Assembly (NCBI GenBank): GCA_026225945.1 | Contig: JAMJFZ010001262.1 | Coordinates: 744,001-808,000, forward strand | DNA: 64,000 nt | Reading direction: 5' to 3' | Source of the DNA: Cricetomys ansorgei | Taxonomy: Eukaryota > Chordata > Mammalia > Rodentia > Nesomyidae | Part shown: positions 46,811 through 58,625 of the stretch, one piece after another | How positions within the stretch are numbered: the stretch's first letter is position 1 | How the letters are laid out: the number at the start of each line of letters is the position of its first letter | Program-made: the position numbers and the translations under genes | Notes under the pieces: generated by a model | Told to the model about the DNA's origin: nothing | The model's database searches: none | The model's input: only the letters and a program-made list of their open reading frames with translations

Positions 46811-47484
46811 TCCTTCTCATACCCCTCAAATGAATTATTAGAGTATCCCCTTAGTTACAACAGCATTTGGTGGGTCTGTTTGTACTGTATAGATTCAACC
46901 TTCCTCCCATTTTTTTTTTAACTCATAGTAAAGGTAAAATCATCTCATTCATATAAGAATTTGCTTCTTGTAAGGTTCTGGAGAGATCAGTAGGAATTAG
47001 AAAAAGAAAGCCACTCACCTTTGCCACAGTGTATTAAAGATATAGTCACAGGGTAGTCTCTGCTACACGGCAGAGAATGTGATAGCCCTATACATACTAC
47101 CTTTGCAAGGAAGTATCTGAGTTATGTTAACATGAATGAAGTGAGTACATGTGAGCAAGAGTGGGTGACCTGGAGTCAACAAAATAGACTTGCCAGACCC
47201 AGAAGTGCACACATGGAGAAAAGTTGCAGGTGGAAAGGAAATTGCAGGGGATTTCACGGTCTCAACCAAAGGGCGGAGAGTACAGCTTTACCATGGTGAA
47301 TATAAAGAAGATTGAAATGGGGCACATAAAACATGTTCCTGGGATCTTGTTCTAGTCTTGACTTCTTAGTCTTGTGTTTTCTGTCAAATGATTCAGATGA
47401 GATGGTAGAGTGTAGTGTAGAAAACTAACAATTTATTTCATAATAAATTGGGATACTCCCAAGGATGGGAGTGAGCCATGACCT

Positions 47485-47670
47485 CTTTATTTTTATTTGT
47501 GTGTGTGTGTGTGTGTGTGTGTTTGGTTTTTCAAGACAGGGTTTTTCTATGTAGCCCTGGCTATTCTGGACCTAGCTCTGTAGACCAGGCTGGCCTTGAA
47601 CTCAGAGATCCACCTGCCTCTGTCTCCTGAGTACTGGGATTAAAGGGTGCACCACCTGGCTATCTGTTTT
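47485..47670 (-). repeat. (TG)n and B1 SINE
   Basis: TG run at 47,499-47,522, then 'tagaccaggctggccttgaa' and 'actgggattaaagggtgcac'. Confidence 0.85.
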
Positions 47671-47691
47671 GTTTTTTAAAATGATTATTAT

Positions 47692-48185
47692 GGAGCCAGG
47701 CAATGAGGCCCATGCCTGTAATTCCTGTACTTGGGAGGTGGAGGAAGGAGGATCTGGAGTTGAATGCCCATCTTGGCTACATAGCACGTTTATTTGAGGT
47801 CAGCCTAGACTACATGAGATCCCTGTCTGAACCCTGTCTGAATCATAAACAACAAGTCTTTTTATTGTAGACATTTAACACCCAATAAAAAGGGCTGGGG
47901 GAATGACTTACTTGGTAAGTGCCTGATCTATTAGAAGCCATGTTTAAAAAGATGAGTGTTATGGCATGACTTTTAACGCTAGCACTGGGGAGACAGAAAC
48001 AGAAGGACCCCTGGGCTCACTGTCCAAGCCTGGCTAGATTAATGGTGAGCTCTAGGCAAATGAGACTGTTTCAAAGGAAGTTGATGGTGTTGCTGGGGAT
48101 GATACTTGAAATTGTTGTCTGCCTTCCACATACATGTGCACCTATGTACTCATAAATGAACATACACACACTGAAACAGTAACAA
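47692..48185 (+). repeat. Diverged B1 followed by RSINE/B4-type SINE
   Basis: B1-like 47,692-47,845 ('atgcctgtaattcctgtact'). RSINE-like 47,893-48,185 ('gaatgacttacttggtaagt', 'acatgtgcacctatgtactc'). Confidence 0.65.
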
Positions 48186-48311
48186 CAAAACCACACCTCC
48201 TTATAAAAAGGAAAATTGTAGAAAGAACCCATATTCTACCACCTGCTTCAGTAATTATCAGCAGTTTTATCATTTGTCTGTTTGTTTATTTTTACTTTTA
48301 AGATAAAACAC

Positions 48312-48450
48312 ATGCAGGCTGGGTGTGATGGCACATACTCAGGGGGCAGAGGCAGAGACAGGTGGATCTTGTGAGTTTGAGGTCATTCTGGTCTATAGAG
48401 GTTCCAGGACTGGCAGGGTTACACAGTGAAACCCTGTTTTAAAAACAAAA
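48312..48450 (+). repeat. B1 SINE, shortened
   Basis: 'gctgggtgtgatggcacata' and 'cacagtgaaaccctgtttta'. Confidence 0.75.
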
Positions 48451-48859
48451 GATAAAATACATGGATTTATACATAATTGCAGTTCAAATTCAGAATGTAA
48501 ATTTTTATTTTTCATCTGTATATTTTATAGTATTTTTTTAAATTCAAATTCTCAACAGGATAAGAACAATCCAGTTAGAATGTTATGATTACTCAATTGC
48601 TTAATTCCATAGAATACAGAGTAACATCAATACTAGCAACATTAATATAATTATATAATGCAATTTAGAACTTTTTCCTTTTGTGGACTATACCACAGTG
48701 GGATGTTAAAATCTATTTAAAGTCCCTTGAAAAGAATGTCACTATGTAGTTATGATACCAACTAGATACACATATGTTTAGATTATTAGTTTCATTTGGA
48801 CTATTAGTCTTATTTTACATTTCTAAGTTAAACTTATTGAATTAACTGCAGATTTACAT

Positions 48860-49400
48860 AGAATAATGCAGATAACCTGTATATCCTTACCTACTTTCTT
48901 CTAGTAATAACACCTTGTGAAACTGTTTATAGAATATTACAATTAGGATTTTCACATTAAGATATCAAGAAATAGAGTATTCCATCATTGCAAGAACTGT
49001 TCATCCTGCCTTTATCAAGTACTCTCCCAGGTCCCTCTCATTCCTAAACTTTAGTGCTCATTAACCAATACTTCATTTTAATAATTTTGTTATTTCAAGA
49101 ATAATGTATAAACGGAACCATACAGCATATGACCCTGTATGCTTTTTCACTCATTGTAATTCCTTGAGAGCCATTCAGTTCACTTCATGTATCATTACAT
49201 TCTTTCTCATTGCTGGTATATTCTGTGATATGTATGTGATACATATGTATCATTTTATTGACAAACCACCATAGAAGTATATTTGTGTTGTTTCCCCTTG
49301 AGATTTTACAAATAAAGCTACTTAGAACATCACCACAGGTTTTAGTGTGAGACAAAATTTTTTTCCATGCCAAAATGTGCATAACTCAAAGATTTGAAAG
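48860..49400 (+). repeat. Ancient LINE-1 fragment (L1M type)
   Basis: 'gaataatgtataaacggaac', 'tgctttttcactcattgtaa' and 'ttacaaataaagctacttag' follow the order of the old L1M 3' region. Confidence 0.7.
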
Positions 49401-49429
49401 TTGTATGTTTAGTTATTTAAGAAATTACA

Positions 49430-49535
49430 AGAGCTGGGTAAGGTGGGGTATGCCTTTATTATTAGCACTTGGGAAATAGAGGCAGACGGATCTCTGAGCT
49501 TGAAGCCAGGCTGGTCTATATATAAGTTATATGCC
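49430..49535 (+). repeat. B1 SINE, shortened
   Basis: 'gagctgggtaaggtggggta' and 'gaagccaggctggtctatat'. Confidence 0.65.
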
Positions 49536-49774
49536 AACCAAAGTAATGTGTTAAGATTATAAAAGATTTAAAAAAGAAAAACTATATATAAGGACTAGGT
49601 ATAGATAGTAGTAGAATGCGTAGTTTGTGCAATGCCCTGTGCCAAATTCCTAGTGCCAGATGCATGAGTGAGTGAATGAAAATAAGATCGTGAAACTGTT
49701 CTCTGACATGGTTAATGTTAATTTTATATTTACACTAAGAATGGCGGAATAAACCAGCTAGGTGTTTGATTTGT

Positions 49775-49875
49775 TTGAAGGGAGAGTCTTAAATAGCTTA
49801 GGCTGACCTTGGACTCCTGATCCTCCTGCTTCTACCTCCTGAATACTGGGATTGTAGGTATTCACTACTACTAGG
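49775..49875 (-). repeat. B1 fragment
   Basis: 'aaatagcttaggctgacctt' and 'tgaatactgggattgtaggt'. Confidence 0.65.
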
Positions 49876-50199
49876 GTTCCAGTTAATTTTAAATGTTAAA
49901 AATTGGGTTTTTTGTTTATATGTTTTGTTTTTGAATTTTACTTTTGTGGTTACATAGGTCATTGTAAGAAATACTGTTACACTAAAGCCAAATATATAAA
50001 ACAAGGTATATTTTCAAGTAAGTCTAAATTCTGCCTTATCCTTTCTACCCCAGACCCTTTTCAAACTTGAGTTTTCCTTCCACTGCTTGTTTTCTTACAT
50101 ACAGATACATGCCTATGTAGGTTCTCTCCTTACTTAGTTAAGTAGAAATATTATGTAAACAGTGCTTGCCACATTTCCTTTTTGCTCTTAAACATGCTG

Positions 50200-50560
50200 A
50201 AGATCACTTCATAGTAGGATAGAGAGAGATTCAGTTCTTTCTTCAAGGACTCCTTTATGCACTATGATTTATTCTACTAGTCATTTTTGGTGGCCATTTG
50301 TTTCCAGCCTTTTATTACTACAGATAGTATTTATGTAAAAAGTTTGCCATATATTGCCAGATCCCCCTCCAGAATGAGTGGTACAATTTTGAATTACAAA
50401 ACTCATAGATAAGTGTGCCTGTTTCCTCAGTACTCTAAACAAAGAATCTGACAGACTTGGAGTTATGCCAATTTAATTAGGTGAGAAATACTAACCTCAG
50501 CATGGTTTTACTTGAAATTCCTTATTGTGAGTAAAGTTTTTGGTTTTACTTTATGATGAT
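50200..50560 (+). repeat. Possible ancient LINE fragment
   Basis: 'gccagatccccctccagaat' and 'gtgcctgtttcctcagtact' resemble the LINE-derived phrase common in old mammalian L1 3' regions. Confidence 0.4.
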
Positions 50561-50599
50561 TATTAGCCTCTTGACAGTTTTACTTAATTATTTTTTGTT

Positions 50600-50740
50600 T
50601 TTCCGAGGTAGGATATCCAGCATATACAGGCTGGCCCTGAATTCTCTATGTAGCCCAAGCCTATTTCAACTCAAAATCTTCCTGCTGTAGTTAACAAGGG
50701 TTGGGATTACAGACATGTTCTACCTTATCTACCTTGACTA
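50600..50740 (-). repeat. Diverged B1 SINE
   Basis: 'ctatgtagcccaagcctatt' and 'gggttgggattacagacatg'. Confidence 0.6.
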
Positions 50741-50988
50741 GTAGATTTTAATGGAACAATGTCTGTTGATGAATTCCAGAAGAGTTATTTATAAAAACTG
50801 GTCTAAGACATGTATTAAAAGAGTAGTCAGCTGAGAGCTTCTTACTTCAATGCTGTGGTGATAGCCACAGGTCCTAGTGCATATTGATACACATCCTTTG
50901 CTGACTTTATGCTAGTCTACTCTAGCATAAATACTCTATCCCTACTCTAATTCATTTAAGAAGAATCTAGTGTATTTGGTTTCTCTAT

Positions 50989-50992
<4 letters not shown>

Positions 50993-51019
<27 letters not shown>

Positions 51020-51265
51020 GAGATAGGGTCTTCCTTTGTGGCTTGGTTGATCTGGAATTTTAAGTGTAGAGCAGGCAGCCTCAAACTCAGAGCACCTCCT
51101 GACTCTGCCTCCTACCATGCCTGGCAGTATTTATTAAGTGGAAATAAGCAGGGTGTGGTAGCATACAACAGTAATTCCAGAACCAGACAGTACAGCTGAG
51201 ACAGAGTTTGAAGCTATTTTGGGTTATTTAGTGAGACCCTGTCTAAAAATAAACAATATAAATAA
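50993..51265. repeat. Two B1-type SINEs in opposite orientation
   Basis: A 26-base T-run heads a reverse copy at 50,993-51,130, followed by a decayed + copy at 51,140-51,265. As inverted SINEs they could fold back in the pre-mRNA. Confidence 0.65.
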
Positions 51266-51667
51266 GTCATGGAAAAAAAATGAAGGCATATGGAAATGTA
51301 TAATACATATTATACATTTATTTAAAACTATTTGTGGTCTTAATTACAATTGCTAATGTGGGTTTTATTTTTCACATTTTTTTTTTGCTATAATTATAAT
51401 TTGAAAAATGTGTTCACTTCTTATGTAAATATTTTACTAATAGAATGAAATGAAAAAACTTGGTATCTACTACTGTAGTATATGTATAGTGCATAGGTAT
51501 ATATGTTGGATCATATATAATCTGTCAGGGAAAAAATGCTACATATATCTTATATTGTTTTATTCACTAAGAACATAATAGAGATTATGAAGTTCATCAC
51601 TCGTAAGATGTCTTTCTTTATATTTAAGCTTATGGAAATTGATGAGTAACATAATGTTTTAATATAG

Positions 51668-51726
51668 GAATTTGGATAAAGAGAGGGCGGTGCTACTACA
51701 ACGCAGGAAAAGAGAAAATATGTCAG
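51668..51726 (+). CDS. Kmt2e: Kmt2e coding exon 5, residues 166-186
   Basis: TTTTAATATAG acceptor, TCAG/GTATGT donor, 59 nt. It encodes NLDKERAVLLQRRKRENMS, a basic helix-like segment (QRRKRE) just after the PHD finger. The arginine of codon 166 is completed here. It enters in phase 2 and leaves in phase 1, so skipping it would shift the frame. Confidence 0.95.
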
Positions 51727-51799
51727 GTATGTAAAAGGACTTACTCTAAATTAAAAGTAATGTAATTAAGAAAATAAGTATTTTTAATTAGATGGAGAA

Positions 51800-52030
51800 A
51801 CATTTTTTTAATTAAAATTTTTGTGTGTGCATAAATGTTTTGCTTACATGTATGTCTGTGAACCACATGCATGCCTGGTACCCACAGAACCAAGGAGAGA
51901 GTGCACTGGATCCTCTAGGACTGAAGTTATAGATCGCTGTGAGCCATCATGTAGTGCTGGGAACTGAACTCTGGTCCTCTGGAAGAGCAGCCAGTGCTCT
52001 TAGCATTGGAGCCATCTCTGCAGCCCCCAA
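51800..52030 (-). repeat. B3-type SINE
   Basis: 'ctgaactctggtcctctgga' and 'gcattggagccatctctgca'. It starts only about 75 bases after the exon 5 donor. Confidence 0.9.
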
Positions 52031-52309
52031 CACCTTGTTAATGTATATGACTCTATGTCTTGTTTATAATCGCAAGTAATAGACTTTTTTGATTATAAAA
52101 TATATGTATTTCTAGGAAACATAGAAACCAAAACAAAGCTTTACTCACCTATTGTTCTCACATATAGGTAACCTTTAAAGGAATAAAGTATGTTGGTCAG
52201 AATAACGATCCATATACCATATGAGATAGTATTTCTTTAATTTTTAGGGCACCATTTCTGAATTTTGTATATACTGCAGTTTTGTGTTTAGGATTTCTTG
52301 TTTCGTTTG

Positions 52310-52495
52310 TTTGTTTTTGTTTTTTAGATAGGGTCTTCTATTTATCACATGTTGGTCAGAACTCACTAGCCCTTGCTGGCCTGTTGTGATTCATTGTGTT
52401 CTGTAGTGCGTAGTGCCGGCTTGTTCCATAATGTGTGGTCTTCTTTCTTCCCAAGTGCTGGTATTAAAAGCAGGTGCTATTATATTCCAGCTTGT
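52310..52495 (-). repeat. Diverged B1-type SINE
   Basis: 'ttttagatagggtcttctat' and 'agtgctggtattaaaagcag'. Confidence 0.55.
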
Positions 52496-52985
52496 CACAT
52501 TTTTTTTTTTTAAATTTTGGATTAAGAGCAGTGTAATTTCAAATTTTAAATAATCACTTTTTAATCAACCATTGCTCTTTGGTAGACATTGTAGGATGTT
52601 TCCAGTTCTGTTTTGAAATGAAAAGTTCCTTTGATTAAACAATGGTGTACAAGTTTGATATTTGTACTTTACTTATTTTATGGGATGACATGCTAAGCAT
52701 TTAAGTGAATATACAGGTTTTATAGGTATGACTGAATTTCTATCCTAGAGAAATTTAAATTCTATTAATAATGTGTAATAGTGCCTATTTCTCTAGACCA
52801 CCAGAATAACTCGTCAGACATTTGGATCCTTTATAATTTAATGTGTAAGAAAAGGCATTTATTTTGCATTTAGGTATATCTTATGAGTGAGTGACTGAAA
52901 TAAGAAAATGTACTTATATTTTAGGAACAAGAAAGTAACACTTTGATAGAAGTATTAAAGCGCATGACTTTGTTTTTCATTGAAG

Positions 52986-53158
52986 ATGGTGATACCAGCG
53001 CAACTGAAAGTGGCGATGAAGTTCCTGTGGAATTATATACTGCATTTCAGCATACTCCAACTTCAATCACTTTAACTGCTTCCAGAGTTCCCAAAGTTAC
53101 TGATAAAAGAAGGAAAAAAAGTGGGGAAAAAGAACAAAGTTTTTCAAAATGTAAAAAA
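52986..53158 (+). CDS. Kmt2e: Kmt2e coding exon 6, residues 186-243
   Basis: Acceptor TTTTCATTGAAG, donor AAA/GTACGT, 173 nt. It encodes [20 protein letters not shown] and a Ser/Thr stretch, then a basic patch [15 protein letters not shown] ending KCKK. The acidic-then-basic order and Lys/Arg cluster suggest a flexible linker that could carry a nuclear localisation signal. An open frame runs into the exon from 52,943, but those codons are intronic because exon 5 joins only at 52,986. Confidence 0.95.
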
Positions 53159-53739
53159 GTACGTTTTTGCCTTCTTATTTCAGATGTGTAGATAAGAGTT
53201 GATAGGAAGCCGAGTTATAGGCAAGACATGACTACAGTGAGAACATGGATAGCAGCTAAAATATATGGGAAGATCTAGCAAAAATAAATTATTTAAAAAT
53301 TTTTAAGCAGTCTTATTTAAAAATGGCAATGCATTTTAAAGACTGGCATGGACTACAAAAGAAATTTTGCTCATTGCTTTGGAATCACTTGTTCTAACAA
53401 GACGAATGACAGAAATTGTAAATGTGTAAGTGAAGCAGAACAGACTGTTTGAAATAACAGCCTTATATTAATTACTAGGTAAGGAAGCATGTAATGATTA
53501 TTTATTACTGTTCCTAACTTTGGATAATATTCCTTTTAATAAAGACTTCTGGTTACTGAATTTCTTATTTTTTCTTTTAAATTTCATTTGATATATGATC
53601 CCTAAGATCTAATGGCAGACAACAATTTATAGGTTGTTTCATTATATTTGTTAATAAATTCTCAATGATAATAAATGCAGTTGTTGTCCCAATAAATTAT
53701 AAAGTTAAGACATTTTATCAAGTACTTTTACTGTACCTT
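53159..53739. other. Intron sequence, nothing recognised
   Basis: AT-rich; reading through the exon 6 donor would add [10 protein letters not shown] and stop at 53,189-53,191. Confidence 0.4.
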
Positions 53740-53995
53740 TTTATGTTTGATATAGAAACACACAATATATCATTACTGTCATGTAAATATTTATCATTAG
53801 GTTACAGTTGCCCACAGGAACATAATGTATAGGGTATATAGCCCAGGATCAGTAAACTATACCATGTGTAGCTTAGGTGTGTGGGTTAGACTATACCTCC
53901 TAAACCTGTGTACATATACTCTATGTATTTATAATAATGACAAACTAGCTTAAAAATGCAGTTATCAGAATGTGTCTCTGTTACGTACTATGATT
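53740..53995. repeat. Ancient Tigger/mariner-type DNA-transposon fragment
   Basis: 'gtgtagcttaggtgtgtggg', 'tacatatactctatgtattt' and 'cagaatgtgtctctgttacg' follow the order of a common mammalian Tigger-class terminal region. The family name is not certain. Confidence 0.55.
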
Positions 53996-54929
53996 AAAAT
54001 GGCTAGTAAAAATATTTGTCACATAAGGTAAAAAGGATTTTCACATTGATATATGGTTATTGAAGAATGAAAATATATGTAGATAAAGAAGTTATGACTT
54101 TAAATTCAAGGTGCTTTTTTTTCCCCTCAAGTAATTTTCCATGATGTACTTTAAAATTTTACATTTTCTAATTTCATTGTCCTGTAACTATTAAAAGTCT
54201 GTATCCATTCCTTTTCTCTCTGTTTCTATTTACCCAATGTAGACAAGTTGAATATCATGAGAGTCACAATTTGTAGCCACATCTGTATTACACTGCTTAT
54301 TTTACCTTTTGAAATAGTCTTTTGCATCTTTTTTTTTTTTTTTTCTTTTAAACTACTAGACTAAGCTGACAGGAATGGTGCTTTTCTCCAGCAAATGCAA
54401 TCTTTCTTTTCATCCTGTAGTAGCACCTGAGCCTTTTATTCTAGCACTCGGCCATGTTTTGCTTTATTTTGTTATTAGTTTCCTCATCTGTATAATTTTC
54501 ACAAAGAGATTACATGCCTTTTACTGTATAGTATCTGACTGACAGGTATGATGAACTTAACCTTGTTTTACACTGACAGGTGAGCTAACTTAGCCTTCTG
54601 TGTACTGTGTTTTGTGAGACTATATATAGCTTTGTTATTGTATAAAAGTGACTTGGAAATTTGATCCTAGTATATTTGTTTTGCATAACTTGGTTTAATG
54701 AAGCATAGATTGTATATTTTCTCTGGGAGAAATAAGTAGCCAGTATTCAAAATTAATAAACCTGGGTCTTGATTGTTTATTTCAGAATATTGTTGTATAT
54801 TATAAATAGAAGATACTTCTCCAGACATTGTCAGTAATATTTGATAGGAATTATAGAGTTAAGAAAATCTAAAAACTGGGCATAAAACTTTGTTCCTCAA
54901 TGTGTGTTTTTTAATATGGAAAAGTGTAC
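53996..54929. other. Unique intron sequence
   Basis: No exon or repeat recognised; one T-run at 54,330-54,345. Confidence 0.3.
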
Positions 54930-55115
54930 AATAAAAATAGCAGTGAGGTGGTGGTTGCACACGTCTTTCATCCCAGCACTCAGGAGTCAGAGGCGGGCAG
55001 ATCTCTGTGAGTTTGAGGCCAGCCTGGTCTACAGAGTGAGTTCCAGGACAGCCAGAGTTACAACAGAGAAACCCTATCTTATAAAATCAAAAATAAATAA
55101 ATAAATGAACGAATA
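54930..55115 (+). repeat. B1 SINE, well conserved
   Basis: 'gaggccagcctggtctacag' and 'acaacagagaaaccctatct', with an (AAAT)n tail. The 66-codon ORF over it is SINE-derived. Confidence 0.9.
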
Positions 55116-55349
55116 GCAAAAGTATATAGTTTTCTTACGTAGTTATTGAAATAAATGGAATTAGTCATACATTTTTAAACAAATAACTGTTTTAAAATAT
55201 TTATAAAATCCTATTAAGGTATTCTTAGTGTTTTAGTAATTCAAAATTGATATGGAGCACTAACATTAAATAAAATATATTCATTTTGATTGCCCTACAA
55301 GAAGAGTTTATTGACAGCAACTGTTATTATGAGTGTCCTGTTATGGTTT

Positions 55350-55545
55350 GAGTGTCCCTAAATCTGAAAATCTAAAATGTTTCTCAAAACATTTTAGAAA
55401 TTAGAGAATTCTGGACGTTGAATTAAGAATTATAAATTACAGTTTAATCCAAAACCTTTAAGTGGAAAATATTATGAAAAAATTCTGGGCTCAAATATTT
55501 TAGATAAGTAACATTCAACATGTACTATTTTTCTTTTATTCCAAA
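55350..55545. repeat. MITE-like DNA-transposon relic with inverted ends
   Basis: It starts 'tgagtgtccctaaatctgaa' and ends with an approximate reverse complement ('agataagtaacattcaacat'), like short palindromic Tigger-class relics. Confidence 0.5.
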
Positions 55546-55674
55546 GACTTAAAAGAGAAGTAATTGTTACCCTTAACAAACCATGTTGCTTGGAATTTAT
55601 ACCTAGTGGTTAAATAAGCTAATGAAAAGATCCTGGAGGCATCCTGTCAAGTTTCAAATCCTCACTCTTTTTGC

Positions 55675-55785
55675 TGATTTGTTTTTTGAGACAGGGTCTC
55701 ACTGTGTAGTCCTGGCTGGCCTGAAATTCACAGAGATCCACCTTCCTCTGCTTTAGTGCTGAGATTAAAGGCTTGTGCCATCATG
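55675..55785 (-). repeat. B1 SINE, shortened
   Basis: 'tgtgtagtcctggctggcct' and 'tgctgagattaaaggcttgt'. Confidence 0.8.
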
Positions 55786-56234
55786 TGCATCAGATATCAT
55801 TTTCCTTTGTGTTTCCTTCTTCACCAGATTTGTATTTTCCTTGGTGTGTGTGTGTATTTATTTTTCTTAGTAGCATAGCCAATACTCATGCTATAAAATG
55901 TGTAAGTCATATTTAGTCTTTGATATCAAATTTATTCTCAGAAGCTTTTGAATTTTCTGTTGAAATGTCTTAGTATATTTTTAATCTCTGTGGTATTATA
56001 AGTATTAGAAGTATCTTAGCATCGTTATACATATACTTTTTATTCTAAATAGTTTCTATTGTATTTATAGTAGAATACTATTCTGACATACCCTTTATTT
56101 ACTTCATAATTTCCCTTGTTTTAGCTTTATTGTTATTTCACTTCAGAAAAAAGCTTCAGTGAACCAGTTGATTCTTTGTTATGCCCAAGTTAAAAACAAG
56201 AAAAAACTAACTCATAATTCCATGCTTATTGTAG

Positions 56235-56273
56235 GCCTTTCGTGAAGGATCTAGGAAATCATCAAGAGTTAAG
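56235..56273 (+). CDS. Kmt2e: Kmt2e coding exon 7, 39-nt microexon, residues 244-256
   Basis: Acceptor CTTATTGTAG, donor AAG/GTAAAT. It encodes AFREGSRKSSRVK. Thirteen codons, phase 0 at both ends, so inclusion or skipping leaves the frame intact and only changes a basic, serine-containing patch. The sequence agrees with KMT2E. Very short exons of this kind can be alternatively spliced; nothing here proves that. Confidence 0.93.
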
Positions 56274-56783
56274 GTAAATAAATGAAGGCATTATTGTTAA
56301 CTAATGTTAAATCAAGAGCTTGTTGAGTAGCTGCTTATTTATATTGGTACTTTATGCCCTTTTTTGTATGTTATTTCATTGCTTAGTACATTTACAGGAA
56401 GTAGGGCCTTAAAGCTCTAATTAAATTAATAAATCACTCTTACAGTTTATTGACATTGTTACAACATTAACTAAAGGGGAGGTATATAAATATTAATATT
56501 AAAATTGGAATAATTAGAATTCCATTTGTCACGTATTCCATGTCTCTGATGCTACTAAAGCTTATTAGTATACTCTATACATTAATCCAGAGTCACATTG
56601 AAAATTTACTACTGAAGAAGTCAAGCTAAACACTGTACTATAAAATCACCATAGTCTCTTGTTGGCAATACAAACTATCACATGGACCTTGAATTAGTTA
56701 GCATATGTCCTCAAGTTTTTGGATAATCAAATTCACAAAAGAAGCAAGGTTCTCCACCTCTACTTTTTCCATAAAGGATTATG

Positions 56784-56855
56784 CTAAGTTATAGAAGTGT
56801 CTTTATGATGTTACAGAAGGCTATGTGACATTATAAAGACACTTCTGTAACATAT
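56784..56855. repeat. Long intronic hairpin (inverted repeat), possible MITE or small-RNA precursor
   Basis: Arms 56,788-56,811 and 56,828-56,851 pair over all 24 positions as RNA (22 Watson-Crick, two G-U). Four further inner pairs (56,812-56,815 with 56,824-56,827, one G-U) make a 28-bp stem with an 8-base loop. Size and loop resemble a pre-miRNA. A short palindromic transposon is the main alternative. Confidence 0.7.
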
Positions 56856-56904
56856 TCACTGCATCTTTTTTAATACAAAGTTGAAAATTTAAGAAATTTT
56901 TACT

Positions 56905-57050
56905 ACGTGTGTTGGTGCCTGTGCCTTATAATTCCATTCATGAGACAGAAGGAAGATGATCACTGTGAGTTTGAGGCCCACCCGTTCTACATAGCAAGTT
57001 CCAGGACAGCAAAAGCTATACAGCAAGATGCGGTCTCAAAACAAAAACAA
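56905..57050 (+). repeat. B1 SINE
   Basis: 'tgtgagtttgaggcccaccc' and 'agcaagttccaggacagcaa'. Confidence 0.75.
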
Positions 57051-57361
57051 GAAAAAATTGTTTTAACTTAGTATTAAAAAAGATACAATGACTATGTTAT
57101 AGTGTTTTTTATCCCTAGAATATGAACCACAATAATTATGCTCTATGTCTGAAAAGAAACTCAGTACTCTAGATGATTGTTCTTAAATCACTTTGTAATT
57201 CTCAAGAACTTTATGTGATTTAGTATGTGATGCTGTTTATCATAGTGCATTTTCAAATATTGTTTGCATGTTAAAGTTGCAGATTATCTACTTTTTATTT
57301 CACTTCAATTTGTGGAATTTGTTCTGACAGAGTAAAGAAGTCTGAACTTTTAAAAAGTTTT

Positions 57362-57590
57362 ATGAGGGACTAAAAGATGGCTCAGCAGTTAAGAGCACTA
57401 GCTGCTCTTACAGAGGACTTGGATTCAGGTCTAAACACCCACATGGCTCAAAACTATTTTAGTTCCAGTTCTGACAGTTCTGACCCCCTTTTCTGGCCTC
57501 CATGGGTACTGCATGAACATGGTTCATTTCCATATATACAGACAAAACACTCAAGACATTAAATAAAAATAAATCTTTTAAAATTTTATT
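57362..57590 (+). repeat. B2/B3-type SINE
   Basis: 'gatggctcagcagttaagag', 'ctgctcttacagaggacttg' and an AATAAA-rich tail. Confidence 0.85.
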
Positions 57591-58034
57591 TGAATTATTA
57601 GTACTCTAGCATTCTTTCCTATTTTATCTAATCGTCTGGATACTAAGCTTAATAAGGAAGCAATATCTTTTACTTAACTGAAAAAATCCCCTTCATTACA
57701 TAAAGAAGTGACTAGGAATATGAAGTTGTTCTTTGTTTATCTGAAATAAAAACCCTGTTAGGTTGAAAGTGTTATAATTCCAGTAAGTAATTCTTGAGTA
57801 AAATTTATAAGATTAGAGAGCCATAGAAGAGAGCTGTATCAAAGCTACATGTCAAGTTCTTAATAGTTTGTTGCAGGCACAAAAATAATTTAAAACTGAG
57901 TATGTTCCTTTAGTATAAAGTTGTGACTCAAAAAACTTTATCACACAAATGGTCAATAATGTAATATGTAGATACATAAGATATCATTCAATCCATACTC
58001 AGTTAACACATTTCTTTGTAGTGCTAGTCATTTG

Positions 58035-58280
58035 ACTTAGGGACTTATACATGCTAGACACGCATTCTACTGCTGAGCTACATCCCCAATGCCACATAAA
58101 ATATCAATTTATATAATAAGCATATTCCTATCAAATAGTTTATCATTCATTCTAGAAAAGGATTATTTCTATAGAAGATGAACTGATGGTACATTTTAGT
58201 AATGTGTTACTGCCCTCCACCCCCCAATCCCCCAATCCCCAATTCTGGGGACTGAACTTCAGGCTTTGTGCATGCTTGTA
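58035..58280 (-). repeat. Two ID-type SINE pieces
   Basis: 'ttctactgctgagctacatc' at 58,035-58,100, and 'ggggactgaacttcaggctt' near 58,240-58,280 after a C-rich CCCCCAAT run. Confidence 0.6.
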
Positions 58281-58324
58281 AAATAAACTATTACTGAAAT
58301 GTATACCCTTTTCACTTTTTGTTT

Positions 58325-58625
58325 TTTGTTTTGTTTTTTGGTTTTCTGGAGACAGGGTTTCTCTCTGGCTGTCCTGGAACTCACTCTATAGACCAGGCTG
58401 GCCTCAAACTCACAGAGATCTGCCTGCCTCTGCCTCCCAAGAGCTGGGATTAAAGGCATGTGCCTCTACCACCTAGCAGCCCTTTTCACTTTTTATTTTT
58501 GGGACCTGGTCTCACTATGTTGCCCTGGGCTGGCTTTCAATCACTGTGCCTTGAACTTAACAATCTTCTTATCTCAGCATCCTTAGTAACTGAAGTTACA
58601 GGCCTGTACTACCACACTTAGCCTA
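58325..58625 (-). repeat. B1 SINE followed by a second diverged B1-like copy
   Basis: 'tagaccaggctggcctcaaa' in the first (to 58,480); 'ttacaggcctgtactaccac' in the second. Confidence 0.8.

Noticed and set aside
52943..52985. In-frame ATG upstream of coding exon 6
   Set aside because: Intronic. The acceptor at 52,985 and the phase of exon 5 show that the exon starts at 52,986, although the frame is open further left.
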